Of a stretch of 64,000 nucleotides of DNA, positions 35,249-45,100 are shown in pieces. The notes under the pieces were generated by a model that saw only the letters and a program-made list of their open reading frames with translations, was not told where the DNA came from and made no database searches. The first letter of the stretch is position 1. Each line of letters opens with the position of its first letter. The translations under genes and the position numbers were made by a program. Source of the stretch: CAZNXJ01 sp964577115 (lineage in GTDB: Bacteria; Planctomycetota; Planctomycetia; Pirellulales; Pirellulaceae); contig CAZNXJ010000017.1 in the NCBI GenBank assembly GCA_964577115.1, positions 1 through 64,000 of the forward strand. Reading direction: 5' to 3'.

Positions 35249-38125
35249 ATGATGACGATGCATTGGTTCGCTCGTGATGACAGGAAGCTGTGGTCCGTGG
35301 GCTTCGCACGATGCCCGGGACGACGGGTGTGGACGGCCGTGGCATTGGTCTGGGCGGCGATGTTTTCTGGCACCGCCGCTGGGGATGACGAGCGAATTGA
35401 CTTCGAAAAAAACGTGCGGCCTTTGCTGCGCGAGCGCTGTGTTACGTGTCACGGCCCGGAGCGGCAAAGTGGCGGCCTACGTTTGGACGCTCGCCATTTT
35501 GCGTTCCAGGGCGGTGACGGTGGTCAGGTGCTGGTCGCCGGGGCGAGCTCGGACAGCGAACTGGTGCGCCGCATCACGAGTGACGACGACGCGGAGCGGA
35601 TGCCACCGGAAGGTGAGCCGCTCGACGCCGATCAAGTCGCTGCGATTGCTCGCTGGATTGATCAAGGGGCGGAATGGCCTGAAACCCAGTACGACCGCGA
35701 CGCGCTTCACGATCCTCGGCGTGACCACTGGGCATTCCAGGCGCTCCCGGCCGTGACGGTTCCTGATGTCTCAGACATGGCGACGACTCCACCGCGTACC
35801 GCGGTGGACCCTTTCATTATTCAGAAGCTCGCCGAGCGCGGGCTGACGTTATCGCCCGAGGCCGACCCCCGCACGCTCATTCGCCGTCTCGCGTTGGATC
35901 TCACCGGCTTGCCGCCGACACCGGAGCGTGTGGCTCAATTCGTGGCGGATACAGATCCGCTGGCGTATGAGAAGCTGGTCGACGAGTTATTGGCCAGCCC
36001 TCGCTACGGCGAACGATGGGCACAGCACTGGCTCGACATCGTACGCTATGCAGATACGCATGGCTTCGAGGTAAATACGCCCCGCGAACATGCCTGGCCG
36101 TATCGCGATTACGTCATACGGTCGTTCAACGAGGATAAGCCCTACGATCGCTTTGTCCTCGAGCAGCTCGCCGGAGATGCGTTCGAAGCGGATGCGGCCA
36201 CCGGTTTGCTCGTAGCGTCAGCGGTCCTCCTGCCTGGGCAGATCGGGCAAGACGACGCATCTAAACGTGCCGCACGCCAAGACGCGCTCGACGAAATCAT
36301 CGTGGGGACGTCGAGCACGTTGCTCGGGCTTACCATCGGATGCGCGCGTTGCCACGACCACAAGTTCGACCCGATCTCGCAACGTGACTACTACGCGATG
36401 CAGGCGTTCTTCGCGGGAGTGGAATACGGCGACCGTGTGATCGAGGATGCCACGACTGCCGAGAACCGAAAACGGGCGGCGGCGCTCGAGACCGAAATCC
36501 GGCAGCTGGAGTTTGAGCTCCGAACGCACGAACCGCTGGCCGCGGTGCAATTAGATCCAAACGGGGGCGCCGCTGTCGTGCGCCGTGCGTCCGTGAATCC
36601 TCGGATCAATCGCGAACGCTTCGCACCGATTGCCGCGCGATTCGTGCGCTTCACGACGCTCGCTACGATCGACAACAATCGGCACGAGCCGTGTATTGAC
36701 GAACTGGAAATCTATGGCCCGGAGGACCCCGGCAAAAATCTGGCCCTCTCCGTTCATGGCAGCTCCGCGACGTCATCGGGCAACTATTCGGATTCGGGTT
36801 CGCACCAGCTCAAACACATCAACGATGGCGCGTACGGGAACGAACGCAGCTGGATCTCCAATCAATTCGGCGGCGGCTGGGTCCAGATCGAATTGCCCGG
36901 AGTGTTCGAAGTTGACTACATCCAATGGGGGCGAGATCGTGAAGGCAAATACCAAGACCGCTTGCCGGTCCAATACGTGATCGAAGTCTCCGTGGACGGG
37001 CAGCAGTGGACAGCGGTCGCCGACCATACCGACCGAGTACCCCTGGGAGTTGAATGGCCAGAGGGTGAACGGCCGGAAGTTACGAGGGAAATTGTCGAGC
37101 GGCTACGGAAAATTGAGGCGGAGCGCGAACGCCTACTTGCTCCACCAGTGGTTTTTGCCGGAACGTTTCGCAGCCCGGATCCGACGTTCCTGCTGCGGCG
37201 CGGCGACGCAGAGCAGCGTGTCGCCGAAGTGGCGCCGGCCGTGCCGGAAGTGTTCGAGGTCGAGCTGTCCGGCGATATGTCGATGGAGCAGGAACGCCGA
37301 CTGGCGCTGGCACGCTGGGTGGCCTCGCCGGATAACCCTCTGACAGCGCGTGTGATTGTCAACCGATTGTGGCTCTATCACTTTGGCCAGGGGCTTGTCG
37401 ATACGCCCAATGACTTTGGGCTCAATGGTTCACGGCCGACGCATCCCGAATTGCTCGACTGGCTGGCCGGCGAATTGATTCGGAGCGGATGGTCGCTCAA
37501 GCACATCCATCGCCAGATCGTGCTGTCGGCGACCTACCGACAATCGAACCAGATCGTATCGCAAGGTATAGACCGCGATCCCGACAATCGCTACTACTGG
37601 CGTTTCGCCGCTCGACGTCTGGAAGCCGAGGCAATTCGTGACAGTATGCTGTCAGTGTCCGACTCGCTGAATCTGGCCATGGGGGGGCCGGGATTTGATT
37701 TCTTCGGCACGCGCGGTGGCCTGGACGGCTTTCCTCCGATCGAGCAGTTTGGACCGGAGGGGCTTCGCCGGATGATCTACTCCCATAAAGTCCGCATGGA
37801 AACCGTGCCGGTGTTCGGAGCGTTCGACTGTCCGGATGCTGGTCAGTCGGTTCCCCGACGCAGCCGTTCGACGACCGCCCTTCAAGCACTAAACCTGATG
37901 AATAGTAGGTTTGTGATCGAGCAATCCGAGCGACTTGCCCAGCGGGCTTCCCGCGACGTGGGAACCGAGCCAATGGCGCAAATCGAACGAGCGTTTCTGC
38001 TCGTGTACGGCCGGTTACCGACCGAGGTCGAGGTGCGAGCGGCCGCGCGGGTCGTGGAGGACCACGGGCTTTCGACGCTATGTCGCGCACTGCTCAATAG
38101 CAATGAATTTCTCTTTTTGCCGTAA
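35249..38125 (+). CDS. PSCyt1-DUF1549-DUF1553 protein with inserted discoidin-like region
   Basis: 958 residues, with a signal segment (VWTAVALVWAAMFSGTAAG). The haem motif CVTCH is at 64-68, followed by MPPEGEPLDADQ. DUF1549 follows (DPFIIQKLAERGLTL, YGERWAQHWLDIVRYADTHG) with CARCHDHKFDP at about 365. Residues about 425-600 look like an F5/8-type (discoidin) carbohydrate-binding region (KNLALSVHGSSATSSGNYSD, WVQIELPGVFEVDYIQWG, YVIEVSVDGQQWTAVAD). DUF1553 ends the protein (VIVNRLWLYHFGQGLVD). Polysaccharide binding is inferred from the insert. It is co-directional with the DUF1501 gene 60 bases downstream. The start is not supported by a strong ribosome binding site. Confidence 0.91.
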   Translation: MMTMHWFARDDRKLWSVGFARCPGRRVWTAVALVWAAMFSGTAAGDDERIDFEKNVRPLLRERCVTCHGPERQSGGLRLDARHFAFQGGDGGQVLVAGASSDSELVRRITSDDDAERMPPEGEPLDADQVAAIARWIDQGAEWPETQYDRDALHDPRRDHWAFQALPAVTVPDVSDMATTPPRTAVDPFIIQKLAERGLTLSPEADPRTLIRRLALDLTGLPPTPERVAQFVADTDPLAYEKLVDELLASPRYGERWAQHWLDIVRYADTHGFEVNTPREHAWPYRDYVIRSFNEDKPYDRFVLEQLAGDAFEADAATGLLVASAVLLPGQIGQDDASKRAARQDALDEIIVGTSSTLLGLTIGCARCHDHKFDPISQRDYYAMQAFFAGVEYGDRVIEDATTAENRKRAAALETEIRQLEFELRTHEPLAAVQLDPNGGAAVVRRASVNPRINRERFAPIAARFVRFTTLATIDNNRHEPCIDELEIYGPEDPGKNLALSVHGSSATSSGNYSDSGSHQLKHINDGAYGNERSWISNQFGGGWVQIELPGVFEVDYIQWGRDREGKYQDRLPVQYVIEVSVDGQQWTAVADHTDRVPLGVEWPEGERPEVTREIVERLRKIEAERERLLAPPVVFAGTFRSPDPTFLLRRGDAEQRVAEVAPAVPEVFEVELSGDMSMEQERRLALARWVASPDNPLTARVIVNRLWLYHFGQGLVDTPNDFGLNGSRPTHPELLDWLAGELIRSGWSLKHIHRQIVLSATYRQSNQIVSQGIDRDPDNRYYWRFAARRLEAEAIRDSMLSVSDSLNLAMGGPGFDFFGTRGGLDGFPPIEQFGPEGLRRMIYSHKVRMETVPVFGAFDCPDAGQSVPRRSRSTTALQALNLMNSRFVIEQSERLAQRASRDVGTEPMAQIERAFLLVYGRLPTEVEVRAAARVVEDHGLSTLCRALLNSNEFLFLP

Positions 38126-38185
38126 CCACTCGCCAACTTTGACGACCCTAGCGTGATCAGAGACACGAGGCAGCAGGAGGAAGGT

Positions 38186-39688
38186 ATGAAATCGGCGGGA
38201 AGTGGTTCGCGTGTGGACGCTCGGCAACTGACGCTCGCGGGCCGACAATTGCTCGACCGGCGCGGATTTCTCGCGCACACGCGTTCAGGACTGAGCGCCA
38301 TTGCGCTGGCGAGTCTGCTTGGGCAGCAAGGATTGCTGGGGGACCAGACACGCGAGGCTCCGGCCATCGATCCGACGCGGCCCAACGCGGCTCGTGCCGG
38401 GCATTTTTCTGGACGTGCCAAGCGAGTGCTCGTGATTTTTTGTGCCGGTGCGTGCAGTCAGCTCGAGACCTGGGATTACAAACCGGAATTGATTAAGCGG
38501 GACGGCATGCCGATGCCGGGCGGACCGGCGGTGACGTTCCAGGGGCCCGCCGGCGAGTTGGCTCGACCGCAGTACGCGTTCCGGCCGCACGGCGAGTGCG
38601 GAAAAATGGTTTCGGATTTGATTCCGCACCTGGCTGAACTGGTGGATGATTTCGCGTTCATCCATACGCTGACGAGTAAGACGAACACGCATGGACCCGC
38701 CGAAAATTTTCTCTCGACCGGTTTCGTGCAAGATGGATTTCCGAGCATCGGGGCGTGGGTGACCTATGCCCTGGGCACCGAGAACGAGGACCTGCCGGCC
38801 TTTGTCGCAATTCCCGATCCGCGGGGCATTCCGCAGGCCAGCGGCAACAATTGGGGCTCCGGATTCTTGCCGGCGGTGTTCCAAGGGACACCGTTCAACG
38901 CCGCGCAGCCCATTGAGCACCTCGCTGCGCCGTCGAGAATTCCCGCGGACGCGAACGCATCGGCACTCGACATGCTCCGGCTGCTGAACGAACAGCACTT
39001 GATGCAGCACCCGGGTGACACCGACCTGGCCGCACGCATTGCCAGCTACGAATTGGCTGCGCGCATGCAGCTATCGGTGCCGAAAATCAGCGACCTCAGC
39101 AGCGAACCGGAGCACATCCTGCGGATGTACGGTGCTGACGATACGCAGGACGAGATTCGAGCCGGGTTTGCTCGCAACTGTATCCTCGCGCGGCGGCTAC
39201 TTGAAAACGGTGTGCGGTTCGTGCAGCTGTTCAATGGGGCCTATGCGAGCGCGGGCCGACTGAATTGGGATGGTCATCAGGAGCTCAAGGCTCAATACGA
39301 CATCCATGGCCGAATCCTCGACCAGCCTGCCGCCGCGTTGATTCGCGACCTCAAGCAGCGCGGCATGCTCGAGGATACTCTGGTCGTCTGGTGCACCGAA
39401 TTCGGGCGGATGCCGATGTTCCAAAAGGGAGCGAAGGGGCGCGATCATAATCCTTTCGGCTTCACGGCGGTGCTCGCGGGTGCCGGCGTTCGGCGCGGCG
39501 TCAGTTATGGGCAGACAGACGAACTTGGATTCAAAGCCGTTGAGAACGTGCTCTCCGTACATGACCTGAACGCGACGATTCTGCACCTGCTGGGACTCGA
39601 CCATGAGCGGCTGACCTTCTTGCACAACGGCGTTGCTCGCCGTCTGACCGACGTTCATGGTCATGTGATTCGCGAGGTACTCGCTTGA
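38186..39688 (+). CDS. DUF1501 family secreted protein
   Basis: About 500 residues. A Tat-like signal is seen in LLDRRGFLAHTRSGLSAIAL (about 23-42). Family motifs: CAGACSQLETWDYKP, EFGRMPMFQ, GRDHNPFGF and the C-terminal LHLLGLDHERLTF. Compared with the other two copies, the first motif reads CAGACSQLETWD instead of xxGGPSQxD, so the active-site-like segment is altered; the metal ligands of this family are not well established. The ATG at 38186 was chosen because a perfect AGGAGG lies about 6 bases upstream. It is 60 bases downstream of the cytochrome/DUF1549/DUF1553 gene and is probably translated from the same message. Confidence 0.9.
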   Translation: MKSAGSGSRVDARQLTLAGRQLLDRRGFLAHTRSGLSAIALASLLGQQGLLGDQTREAPAIDPTRPNAARAGHFSGRAKRVLVIFCAGACSQLETWDYKPELIKRDGMPMPGGPAVTFQGPAGELARPQYAFRPHGECGKMVSDLIPHLAELVDDFAFIHTLTSKTNTHGPAENFLSTGFVQDGFPSIGAWVTYALGTENEDLPAFVAIPDPRGIPQASGNNWGSGFLPAVFQGTPFNAAQPIEHLAAPSRIPADANASALDMLRLLNEQHLMQHPGDTDLAARIASYELAARMQLSVPKISDLSSEPEHILRMYGADDTQDEIRAGFARNCILARRLLENGVRFVQLFNGAYASAGRLNWDGHQELKAQYDIHGRILDQPAAALIRDLKQRGMLEDTLVVWCTEFGRMPMFQKGAKGRDHNPFGFTAVLAGAGVRRGVSYGQTDELGFKAVENVLSVHDLNATILHLLGLDHERLTFLHNGVARRLTDVHGHVIREVLA

Positions 39689-39714
39689 AACGTCGTCCTC
39701 GTTACACGCTCGGC

Positions 39715-39744
39715 TTGCTGGTTGGATTCGGCAGGCAGTATGCT
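39715..39744 (+). promoter_or_regulatory. Promoter candidate for the thioredoxin-like gene
   Basis: TTGCTG (39715-39720) and TATGCT (39739-39744), spacer 18 bases, lie 64 bases upstream of the start codon at 39808. This is a moderate match. Confidence 0.35.
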
Positions 39745-39807
39745 GAGCCTTGTTGTGGGCTCGGATCACACCGCAGTTCGCAGGTAATAACTTGAAAGGA
39801 GCGGTCG

Positions 39808-40989
39808 ATGTATCGCTATACGTGGCGGGTGTTGGCGGTTGTATTAAGCGGCTTGCTACTGGGTGCTGGGGGAACGTGCGCTCAGGAAAGCGGAGAAGAA
39901 AAGGAGAGCCGTCCCGTTCTGACCGTCGGCTCGCCGGCACCTGAATTGGACATCGAGCACTGGGTGCAGAATGGCAATGGCAAGTTCAAGCCGGTGACGA
40001 AGTTTGAACCCGGTAAAGTGTACGTCGTTGAGTTTTGGGCAACGTGGTGCGGTCCCTGTATCGCCAGCATGCCGCACTTGGCGGAGCTCCAGAAGAAGTA
40101 TGCGGACACGGTGCAGATCGTCAGCATCAGTGACGAAGACCGGGAAACCGTCGACAACTTTCTCGACCGTGAAGTGTCCGGCGAAGAAGAAAAGAAGACC
40201 TATCGCGAGCTGACGAGCGTGTGGTGCTTGACCACGGACCCCGATCGCTCGGCCCACGGCGACTATATGGAGGCCGCTGGGCAGAGTGGCATCCCGACGG
40301 CCTTCATTGTCGGCAAGGACGGCCATATCGAGTGGATTGGACATCCGATGGTGATGGACGATCCACTCGGGCAAGTCGTGGCGGGAAGCTGGGACCGTGA
40401 AGCGTTCCGCGAAGAGTTTGTTGCCCGCCAGAAGCAACAGATCGCATCACTCGAACTGCGCCGCTTGATCCAGGCCGGCGACATCGATCAGGCGATTGAG
40501 AAGATCGACGCCTTGGCCGCGGAAATGCCCATGTATTCCGCCTCTCTCCAACGCACAAAATTCATTCTGCTCGCTCAGACGGATGATAAACGGGCCCTCG
40601 AGCTAGCAAAGAAGCTCTTGGCGGATACCGAGGACGGCCGGATGCTCAACGAGCTGGCCTGGACGGTATATCAGCTTGCCGCCGCCGGTCAGCCAGTGAG
40701 CAAGGAGTTGCTCGCCACGGCGGTCGATATCGCGGAAAAGGGCGTTTCGGTCACCGAAGGTGCAATGCAGGGTTATACGCTGGATACGCTCGCCCACCTG
40801 AAGCACCAACAGGGCGATCTGGATGCCGCGATCGAGTATCAGTCGCGCGCCGTCAAGCTGGCGCCCGAGGAACAGCTTTCCCAATTCCTTGAGCAGCTTA
40901 AAGAAGAGAAGGCCAGCAAGGAAAAAGAAGGCTCGGAGAAAGACGCGGAGAGCGATAGCTCGGGCGACGCGGAAACGCAGGGCGAGTAA
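39808..40989 (+). CDS. TlpA-like thioredoxin with C-terminal TPR-like region
   Basis: 393 residues. A signal peptide (VLAVVLSGLLLGAGGTCAQ) is followed by a thioredoxin domain with WCGPC at 80-84 (Cys81, Cys84), preceded by YVVEFWATWC and followed by the cis-Pro loop GIPTAFIV at about 165. TlpA/ResA-type proteins reduce disulfides in the periplasm, often for cytochrome c maturation; with so many haem-motif proteins nearby this role is plausible but only inferred. After the thioredoxin fold there is a helical region (about 210-360) resembling tetratricopeptide repeats (LDTLAHLKHQQGDLDAAIEY) and a charged Lys/Glu tail. AGGAG lies about 8 bases before the ATG. A strong terminator follows. Confidence 0.9.
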   Translation: MYRYTWRVLAVVLSGLLLGAGGTCAQESGEEKESRPVLTVGSPAPELDIEHWVQNGNGKFKPVTKFEPGKVYVVEFWATWCGPCIASMPHLAELQKKYADTVQIVSISDEDRETVDNFLDREVSGEEEKKTYRELTSVWCLTTDPDRSAHGDYMEAAGQSGIPTAFIVGKDGHIEWIGHPMVMDDPLGQVVAGSWDREAFREEFVARQKQQIASLELRRLIQAGDIDQAIEKIDALAAEMPMYSASLQRTKFILLAQTDDKRALELAKKLLADTEDGRMLNELAWTVYQLAAAGQPVSKELLATAVDIAEKGVSVTEGAMQGYTLDTLAHLKHQQGDLDAAIEYQSRAVKLAPEEQLSQFLEQLKEEKASKEKEGSEKDAESDSSGDAETQGE

Positions 40990-41036
40990 ACGACGGCTGA
41001 GTAGTTGCGGCCTTCGTCAGGTGCTGAACCCATCGT

Positions 41037-41079
41037 CCCAGGCCGCCGCCGCATGACCGGCGGCGGCCTGGGCTTTTCT
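41037..41079 (+). terminator. Strong Rho-independent terminator
   Basis: A perfect 15-bp GC-rich stem (41037-41051 with 41058-41072) with a 6-base loop CATGAC is followed by CTTTTCTT. It ends the thioredoxin-like transcript about 48 bases after the stop codon and may also act on the convergent peroxiredoxin transcript. Confidence 0.88.
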
Positions 41080-41186
41080 TGTCGGTCTCTTTTCTCGTCG
41101 GTCTCTCTGCGGCGGGTATATCGCTACGTGTGGCGCTCTATGGCCGCAATTGCCGGCGTGAGCCGCTCGACACGATCGCGCTAACA

Positions 41187-41651
41187 TTACGGGGCACTCG
41201 CCGCGTCCAGGGCCGCGAGTGCGCGCCGTACATGTTCGTCCGATGCGAGAAGCGCCGCGTACCGCATGCGTACGATGCCTTGCTTGTCGATCACGAAGGT
41301 AACGCGCGGCGGCAGGAAGCCGAATACTCGCTTGAGCCCAAATGCCTTATGCAGCTCGCCGTCCGTATCACTGATCAGCGGATAGGGGAGCTTGTGGGTG
41401 TGCGCGAAGTCGTGATGGCGATCGAGCCGGTCGCGGCTAACGCCGATGACGCGAGCGTCTCGGGCAAGAAACTGCTGGTAAGCGTCACGAAACTCACAAA
41501 CCTCACGCGTGCACACCGGCGTTCCGTCCCGAGGATAGAAAAAGACGACCAGCGCCTGGCGTCCGAGCAGGTCGCGGGACCGAAACGTTTCGCCGTCGTG
41601 CGTCGTTGCTGTGAAGTCGGGGGCCAGATCGCCCACTTCAACTCGCGCCAT
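41187..41651 (-). CDS. Peroxiredoxin, BCP/PrxQ type
   Basis: 154 residues of the AhpC/TSA family. It would reduce peroxides using thiol chemistry in the cytoplasm. The peroxidatic Cys is Cys47 in PRDGTPVCTREVC, and the resolving Cys52 is five residues on, which is the layout of the BCP/PrxQ group. The threonine (Thr44) and Arg needed for catalysis are visible. No signal peptide is present. It is convergent with the thioredoxin-like gene and co-directional with the ceramidase-like gene upstream (72 bases). Confidence 0.93.
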   Translation of the reverse strand: MARVEVGDLAPDFTATTHDGETFRSRDLLGRQALVVFFYPRDGTPVCTREVCEFRDAYQQFLARDARVIGVSRDRLDRHHDFAHTHKLPYPLISDTDGELHKAFGLKRVFGFLPPRVTFVIDKQGIVRMRYAALLASDEHVRRALAALDAASAP

Positions 41652-41723
41652 GAGAGTGGTTCCAAGTCGTTACATGGGAATGCGAGTCGTCATGAGAAAG
41701 GCTGGCCAACGTCACAACGTTCA

Positions 41724-43319
41724 CTAGTTTCGTAGGACCTTCTGGAGCATCTCGGCGGCTTTGATTTCATAGATCTCCTGCCACTCCGGCGCCAGCAGCG
41801 AATCGCTGTCCTCCTGCGCGCCGCCGACGTTCGCGAGCTGCTCCGCGGTTGGCGCATAGTAGATGTACCCGTTCGTGTAGCCTGCAACAAAGGTGTGCTC
41901 ATGCGGCGAGCGAGACTTGATATTCAGGCCGATCTGAACAGTTAGCTCGCCTGGGAACGTCAGCAACACGAAGTCACCGATACGCAGGGCAGCCAGCTCG
42001 ACGTCCAGCGTGCGGCGCCCGGCGGCCAGATGCTGCGCCTGATGCTTTTCGAGCAGAGCGAGATTCGTTTGTACACGCGTGAGTTCTTCCATGATGCGGA
42101 TGTTCTGCGTGTACAGTTCCATGTTGCGGCGATTTTCCGCATCCAGCTTTCGGAGGTGATCCCGGCCAAGTTGCTCTTCGTGCAGGTAGGCGTGCGAATA
42201 GTACGAGGGGTAATCGGGGTGGATACCGTAGCGTACGACGAGCGGGATATAGGTCTTGAGATTGAGCGATGTCCCGCGAAGTGAACTCAGCAGCGCTTCA
42301 CGCTGGAGCTTCATGTCCTGGATGCGCTGCGCGAGGTCGGCCCGAGGAAGTTCAATGGTCTCGTTTAGGTACGACAACTTGGCTTCAGGAACGCATTGGA
42401 TCCGCTTGGCGGCTCTCAGGGTGCTCAGGCCGAGCAGGTTTCCTGCTGCCTCGGCGTCGCGGGGTGCGTTCACATCCTTGTACTTCGCGGGATTGATATC
42501 TCCGGCGCAGCCCTGGATGAACAGTGCCATCGTGTCATTGCCAAACGCTTCTTCGAGAACCCGGGACGCGAAACCGGTCAGGTCGGCCGTGTTACCGCCG
42601 CTGGGCACGCCGAGAATCGGGTGGCAGGCGAAATTGTAGACGACCGCGAGCGTGGTTCCGTCGAGTCGGTCCAGCCGGAGGATGCCAATCTCGGGATCGA
42701 TGGGCCCGACCGCGGCTACATCCTCGTCGGCTGGCATGGAATACGCGTGGCGGACATCGACCTCGCGGCCGTTTTTCAGCTTCAGACGCCTGTTTTCCGA
42801 AACTCGGTCTTCATGTCCCGTTCCCACACCGACAGCGACGGGCACCATGGACTGTTGCGCTTCGCGAACGGCCTGGATCGTTCGCTCCGCCACATCGCTG
42901 CAAACAACGCCGTGACAGTGACTGGCGTTAATGAGCACGTTCGTGGGCGCGAGCTTCAGTTCGTTCCGCAGCCGCTCACGAACCGTCGGGAGATAGTCGT
43001 TGCCGATATAGCCGATTTCCCCCACAGCCACGGCATCCACGGTAATGATGACGATTGATTGTTCGCCATCCGAGATCACCAGCGCTTTGGCATAGAGTGG
43101 ATCGTTAACCGGCCCCGCCTCGCGATCCGTGATGTCCACCTTCGCCGTTCCAGCGCGCAGAGACGCGGCGAGCAGGTCGCCGGCCGGTGCCAGGATGACT
43201 GCGACGAGGGCCAGTGCGGCAAATTGAACGAGCTTGCGCGAACACCACGGGCGGGGGGCGCGCGAGGTCTGTTGAGCGTGTTGTGGTGTAATTTTCGGAG
43301 CTTTCGAGCAGTGCAGCAT
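41724..43319 (-). CDS. Neutral ceramidase-like secreted hydrolase
   Basis: About 531 residues. The N-terminus carries a hydrophobic segment (FAALALVAVILAPAGDLLAA). The beginning of the domain (LRAGTAKVDITDREAGPVND) and the metal-site segment NASHCHGVV fit the neutral/alkaline non-lysosomal ceramidase family, as does NFACHPILGVPSGGNTADLTGF further on. Members hydrolyse amide-linked lipids, and planctomycete versions have unknown substrates. Start choice is weak: ATG at 43319 (used), 43367 or 43463; the extra N-terminal residues look non-conserved. The closing region (FVAGYTNGYIYYAPT) resembles the end of the ceramidase catalytic domain. Confidence 0.82.
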   Translation of the reverse strand: MLHCSKAPKITPQHAQQTSRAPRPWCSRKLVQFAALALVAVILAPAGDLLAASLRAGTAKVDITDREAGPVNDPLYAKALVISDGEQSIVIITVDAVAVGEIGYIGNDYLPTVRERLRNELKLAPTNVLINASHCHGVVCSDVAERTIQAVREAQQSMVPVAVGVGTGHEDRVSENRRLKLKNGREVDVRHAYSMPADEDVAAVGPIDPEIGILRLDRLDGTTLAVVYNFACHPILGVPSGGNTADLTGFASRVLEEAFGNDTMALFIQGCAGDINPAKYKDVNAPRDAEAAGNLLGLSTLRAAKRIQCVPEAKLSYLNETIELPRADLAQRIQDMKLQREALLSSLRGTSLNLKTYIPLVVRYGIHPDYPSYYSHAYLHEEQLGRDHLRKLDAENRRNMELYTQNIRIMEELTRVQTNLALLEKHQAQHLAAGRRTLDVELAALRIGDFVLLTFPGELTVQIGLNIKSRSPHEHTFVAGYTNGYIYYAPTAEQLANVGGAQEDSDSLLAPEWQEIYEIKAAEMLQKVLRN

Positions 43320-43693
43320 GACGAGCAACTTGTGCGAGGCGAGTTTCCATCCGAGGTAGGGTATCATCCCGGCCAATGTACTCGCTTTGAACACCACAGC
43401 AACCAAGAAGGCGCTGGCGGGACCGTTAGACAGTGCCCCCACCGCGGGAATGAACGCCCACACCGCTCACATTGGGCGCCTCACTGCGCAAACTCCGAAC
43501 CGCTTTTTACATGGTTAGAACACTGTTTCCGAACACGCCGTGTTCGTTGTCTGGTACAGTGAGAACCCCGCGCGAGCCGAATCCGTTCGGTCCAAAATGC
43601 GCACCGATCGGCGCGCGACGCCTCGTTCACGTCGAGGGTTCGCCGCGCCTGCCTCGCCCCGACTCTCGACCTCTCCAAAGCAGGAGCACATCC
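43320..43693. other. Divergent intergenic region
   Basis: 374 bases between the divergent ceramidase-like and phosphoesterase genes. The first 144 bases could belong to the ceramidase-like protein if its ATG at 43463 is real. I see no other gene or repeat. Confidence 0.4.
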
Positions 43694-45100
43694 GTGAGCC
43701 ACCGAGTTTTCTCTGTGTCCATGCCTGCCCTTGCCGCGGCCATCCTCGCGACGCTGGTTGCCACGCATGGGCTCGACGCTCCCGAACTATTGGCCCAGGA
43801 AGCTGCTGCTTCCCCACCGGTTGTCGATCCCTCGGAACAATACAAGCCGGGTGTTTTGCCGGACCGCATTGTGCTGACTTGGGCCGACGATCCGAGGACG
43901 ACGCAATCCGTGACCTGGCGCACAAGCACGCTTGTCGAATCCGCCGTGGCGGAAATCGCCCTTGCCGAACCGGGCCCCGGCTTCCCGGAAAAGGCGCAGC
44001 GCTGTGAGGCCGTCTCGCAAACCCTTGAAACGGACTTAGGCGAAGCCCGGTACCATAGCGTCACTTTTCGTGATCTCGAACCGGGGACGCGTTACGTGTA
44101 CCGCGTGGGAGATGGGGCGAATTGGAGCGAGTGGTTTCAGTTCAGCACCGCGTCGGCTGATCCGGAACCGTTTTCGTTCATCTACTTTGGTGACGCTCAG
44201 ACGAATCTACGATCGATGTGGTCGCGCGTCATTCGTGAAGCCTACCGAGACGCACCCAAGGCCAGCTTTCTGCTGCATGCCGGCGATCTCGTGAACCGAG
44301 GCAATGCGGATGCCGAATGGGGCGAGTGGTTCGCCGCTGGAAATTGGCTTAATGCCATGATGCCCAGCGTTCCCGTGCCGGGTAACCACGAACACGTACG
44401 CATGCCCGACGGCAACCGCCAGCTGACAGCTCACTGGCAGGCCCAGTTCACGCTGCCGGAGAATGGGCCGGAAGGGCTGAGCGAATCGTGCTACACGTTC
44501 ACGTATCACAACGTTCGCATTATCGCTCTGAACAGCAACGAACAATTGGAGGCTCAAACCGAGTGGCTGGAAGAAGTCCTGCGTACGAACGAGTCCCAGT
44601 GGATCATTTGCACGTTCCATCACCCGATCTTTTCGACGGGCCAGGACCGGGATAACCGGCGTCTGCGTAACGCCTGGAAGCCGCTCTTTGACAAGTACCG
44701 CGTCGATCTGGTGCTTCAGGGCCACGACCATAGTTATGGTCGCACGGGAATTGACACTCCGCTCGCCATCCCGACGACCACGAGCAACGTTCCCACGGGA
44801 CTCTCGAACGTCGACTCGGCATCCGGAACGGTCTACGTCGTTTCGGTGAGTGGACCCAAGATGTATGCTATGGACCGCAAGCCGTTCATGGTTCGGGCTG
44901 CGGAAGATACGCAGCTCTACCAGATCATCCATGTCGATGGTGGCACCCTCCGCTATGAAGCGCGCACGGCCAATGGCGAACTGTACGACAGCTTCGCACT
45001 ACGCAAGCGGCCGGAGCAAACGAACGAGCTCGTCGAACTCATTCCTGACACACCCGAACGGCTCCGCGCCGAACCTGCCGCGTCTGCCGCGGGTAAATGA
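43694..45100 (+). CDS. Purple-acid-phosphatase-like metallophosphoesterase
   Basis: About 468 residues. A signal peptide (SMPALAAAILATLVATHGLDA) is followed by a fibronectin-III-like N-terminal domain (PDRIVLTWADDPRTTQSVTW, LEPGTRYVYRVGDG) and a metallophosphoesterase domain with FGDAQ, HAGDLVNRG, PVPGNHEH, FHHPIFS and LQGHDHSYGRT, the dinuclear metal-site blocks in order. Such enzymes release phosphate from phosphoesters outside the cytoplasm. The GTG start at 43694 is set by AGGAG 7 bases upstream; an in-frame ATG at 43472 has no ribosome binding site. Next in line on the same strand is a PQQ-type propeller gene. Confidence 0.9.
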   Translation: MSHRVFSVSMPALAAAILATLVATHGLDAPELLAQEAAASPPVVDPSEQYKPGVLPDRIVLTWADDPRTTQSVTWRTSTLVESAVAEIALAEPGPGFPEKAQRCEAVSQTLETDLGEARYHSVTFRDLEPGTRYVYRVGDGANWSEWFQFSTASADPEPFSFIYFGDAQTNLRSMWSRVIREAYRDAPKASFLLHAGDLVNRGNADAEWGEWFAAGNWLNAMMPSVPVPGNHEHVRMPDGNRQLTAHWQAQFTLPENGPEGLSESCYTFTYHNVRIIALNSNEQLEAQTEWLEEVLRTNESQWIICTFHHPIFSTGQDRDNRRLRNAWKPLFDKYRVDLVLQGHDHSYGRTGIDTPLAIPTTTSNVPTGLSNVDSASGTVYVVSVSGPKMYAMDRKPFMVRAAEDTQLYQIIHVDGGTLRYEARTANGELYDSFALRKRPEQTNELVELIPDTPERLRAEPAASAAGK

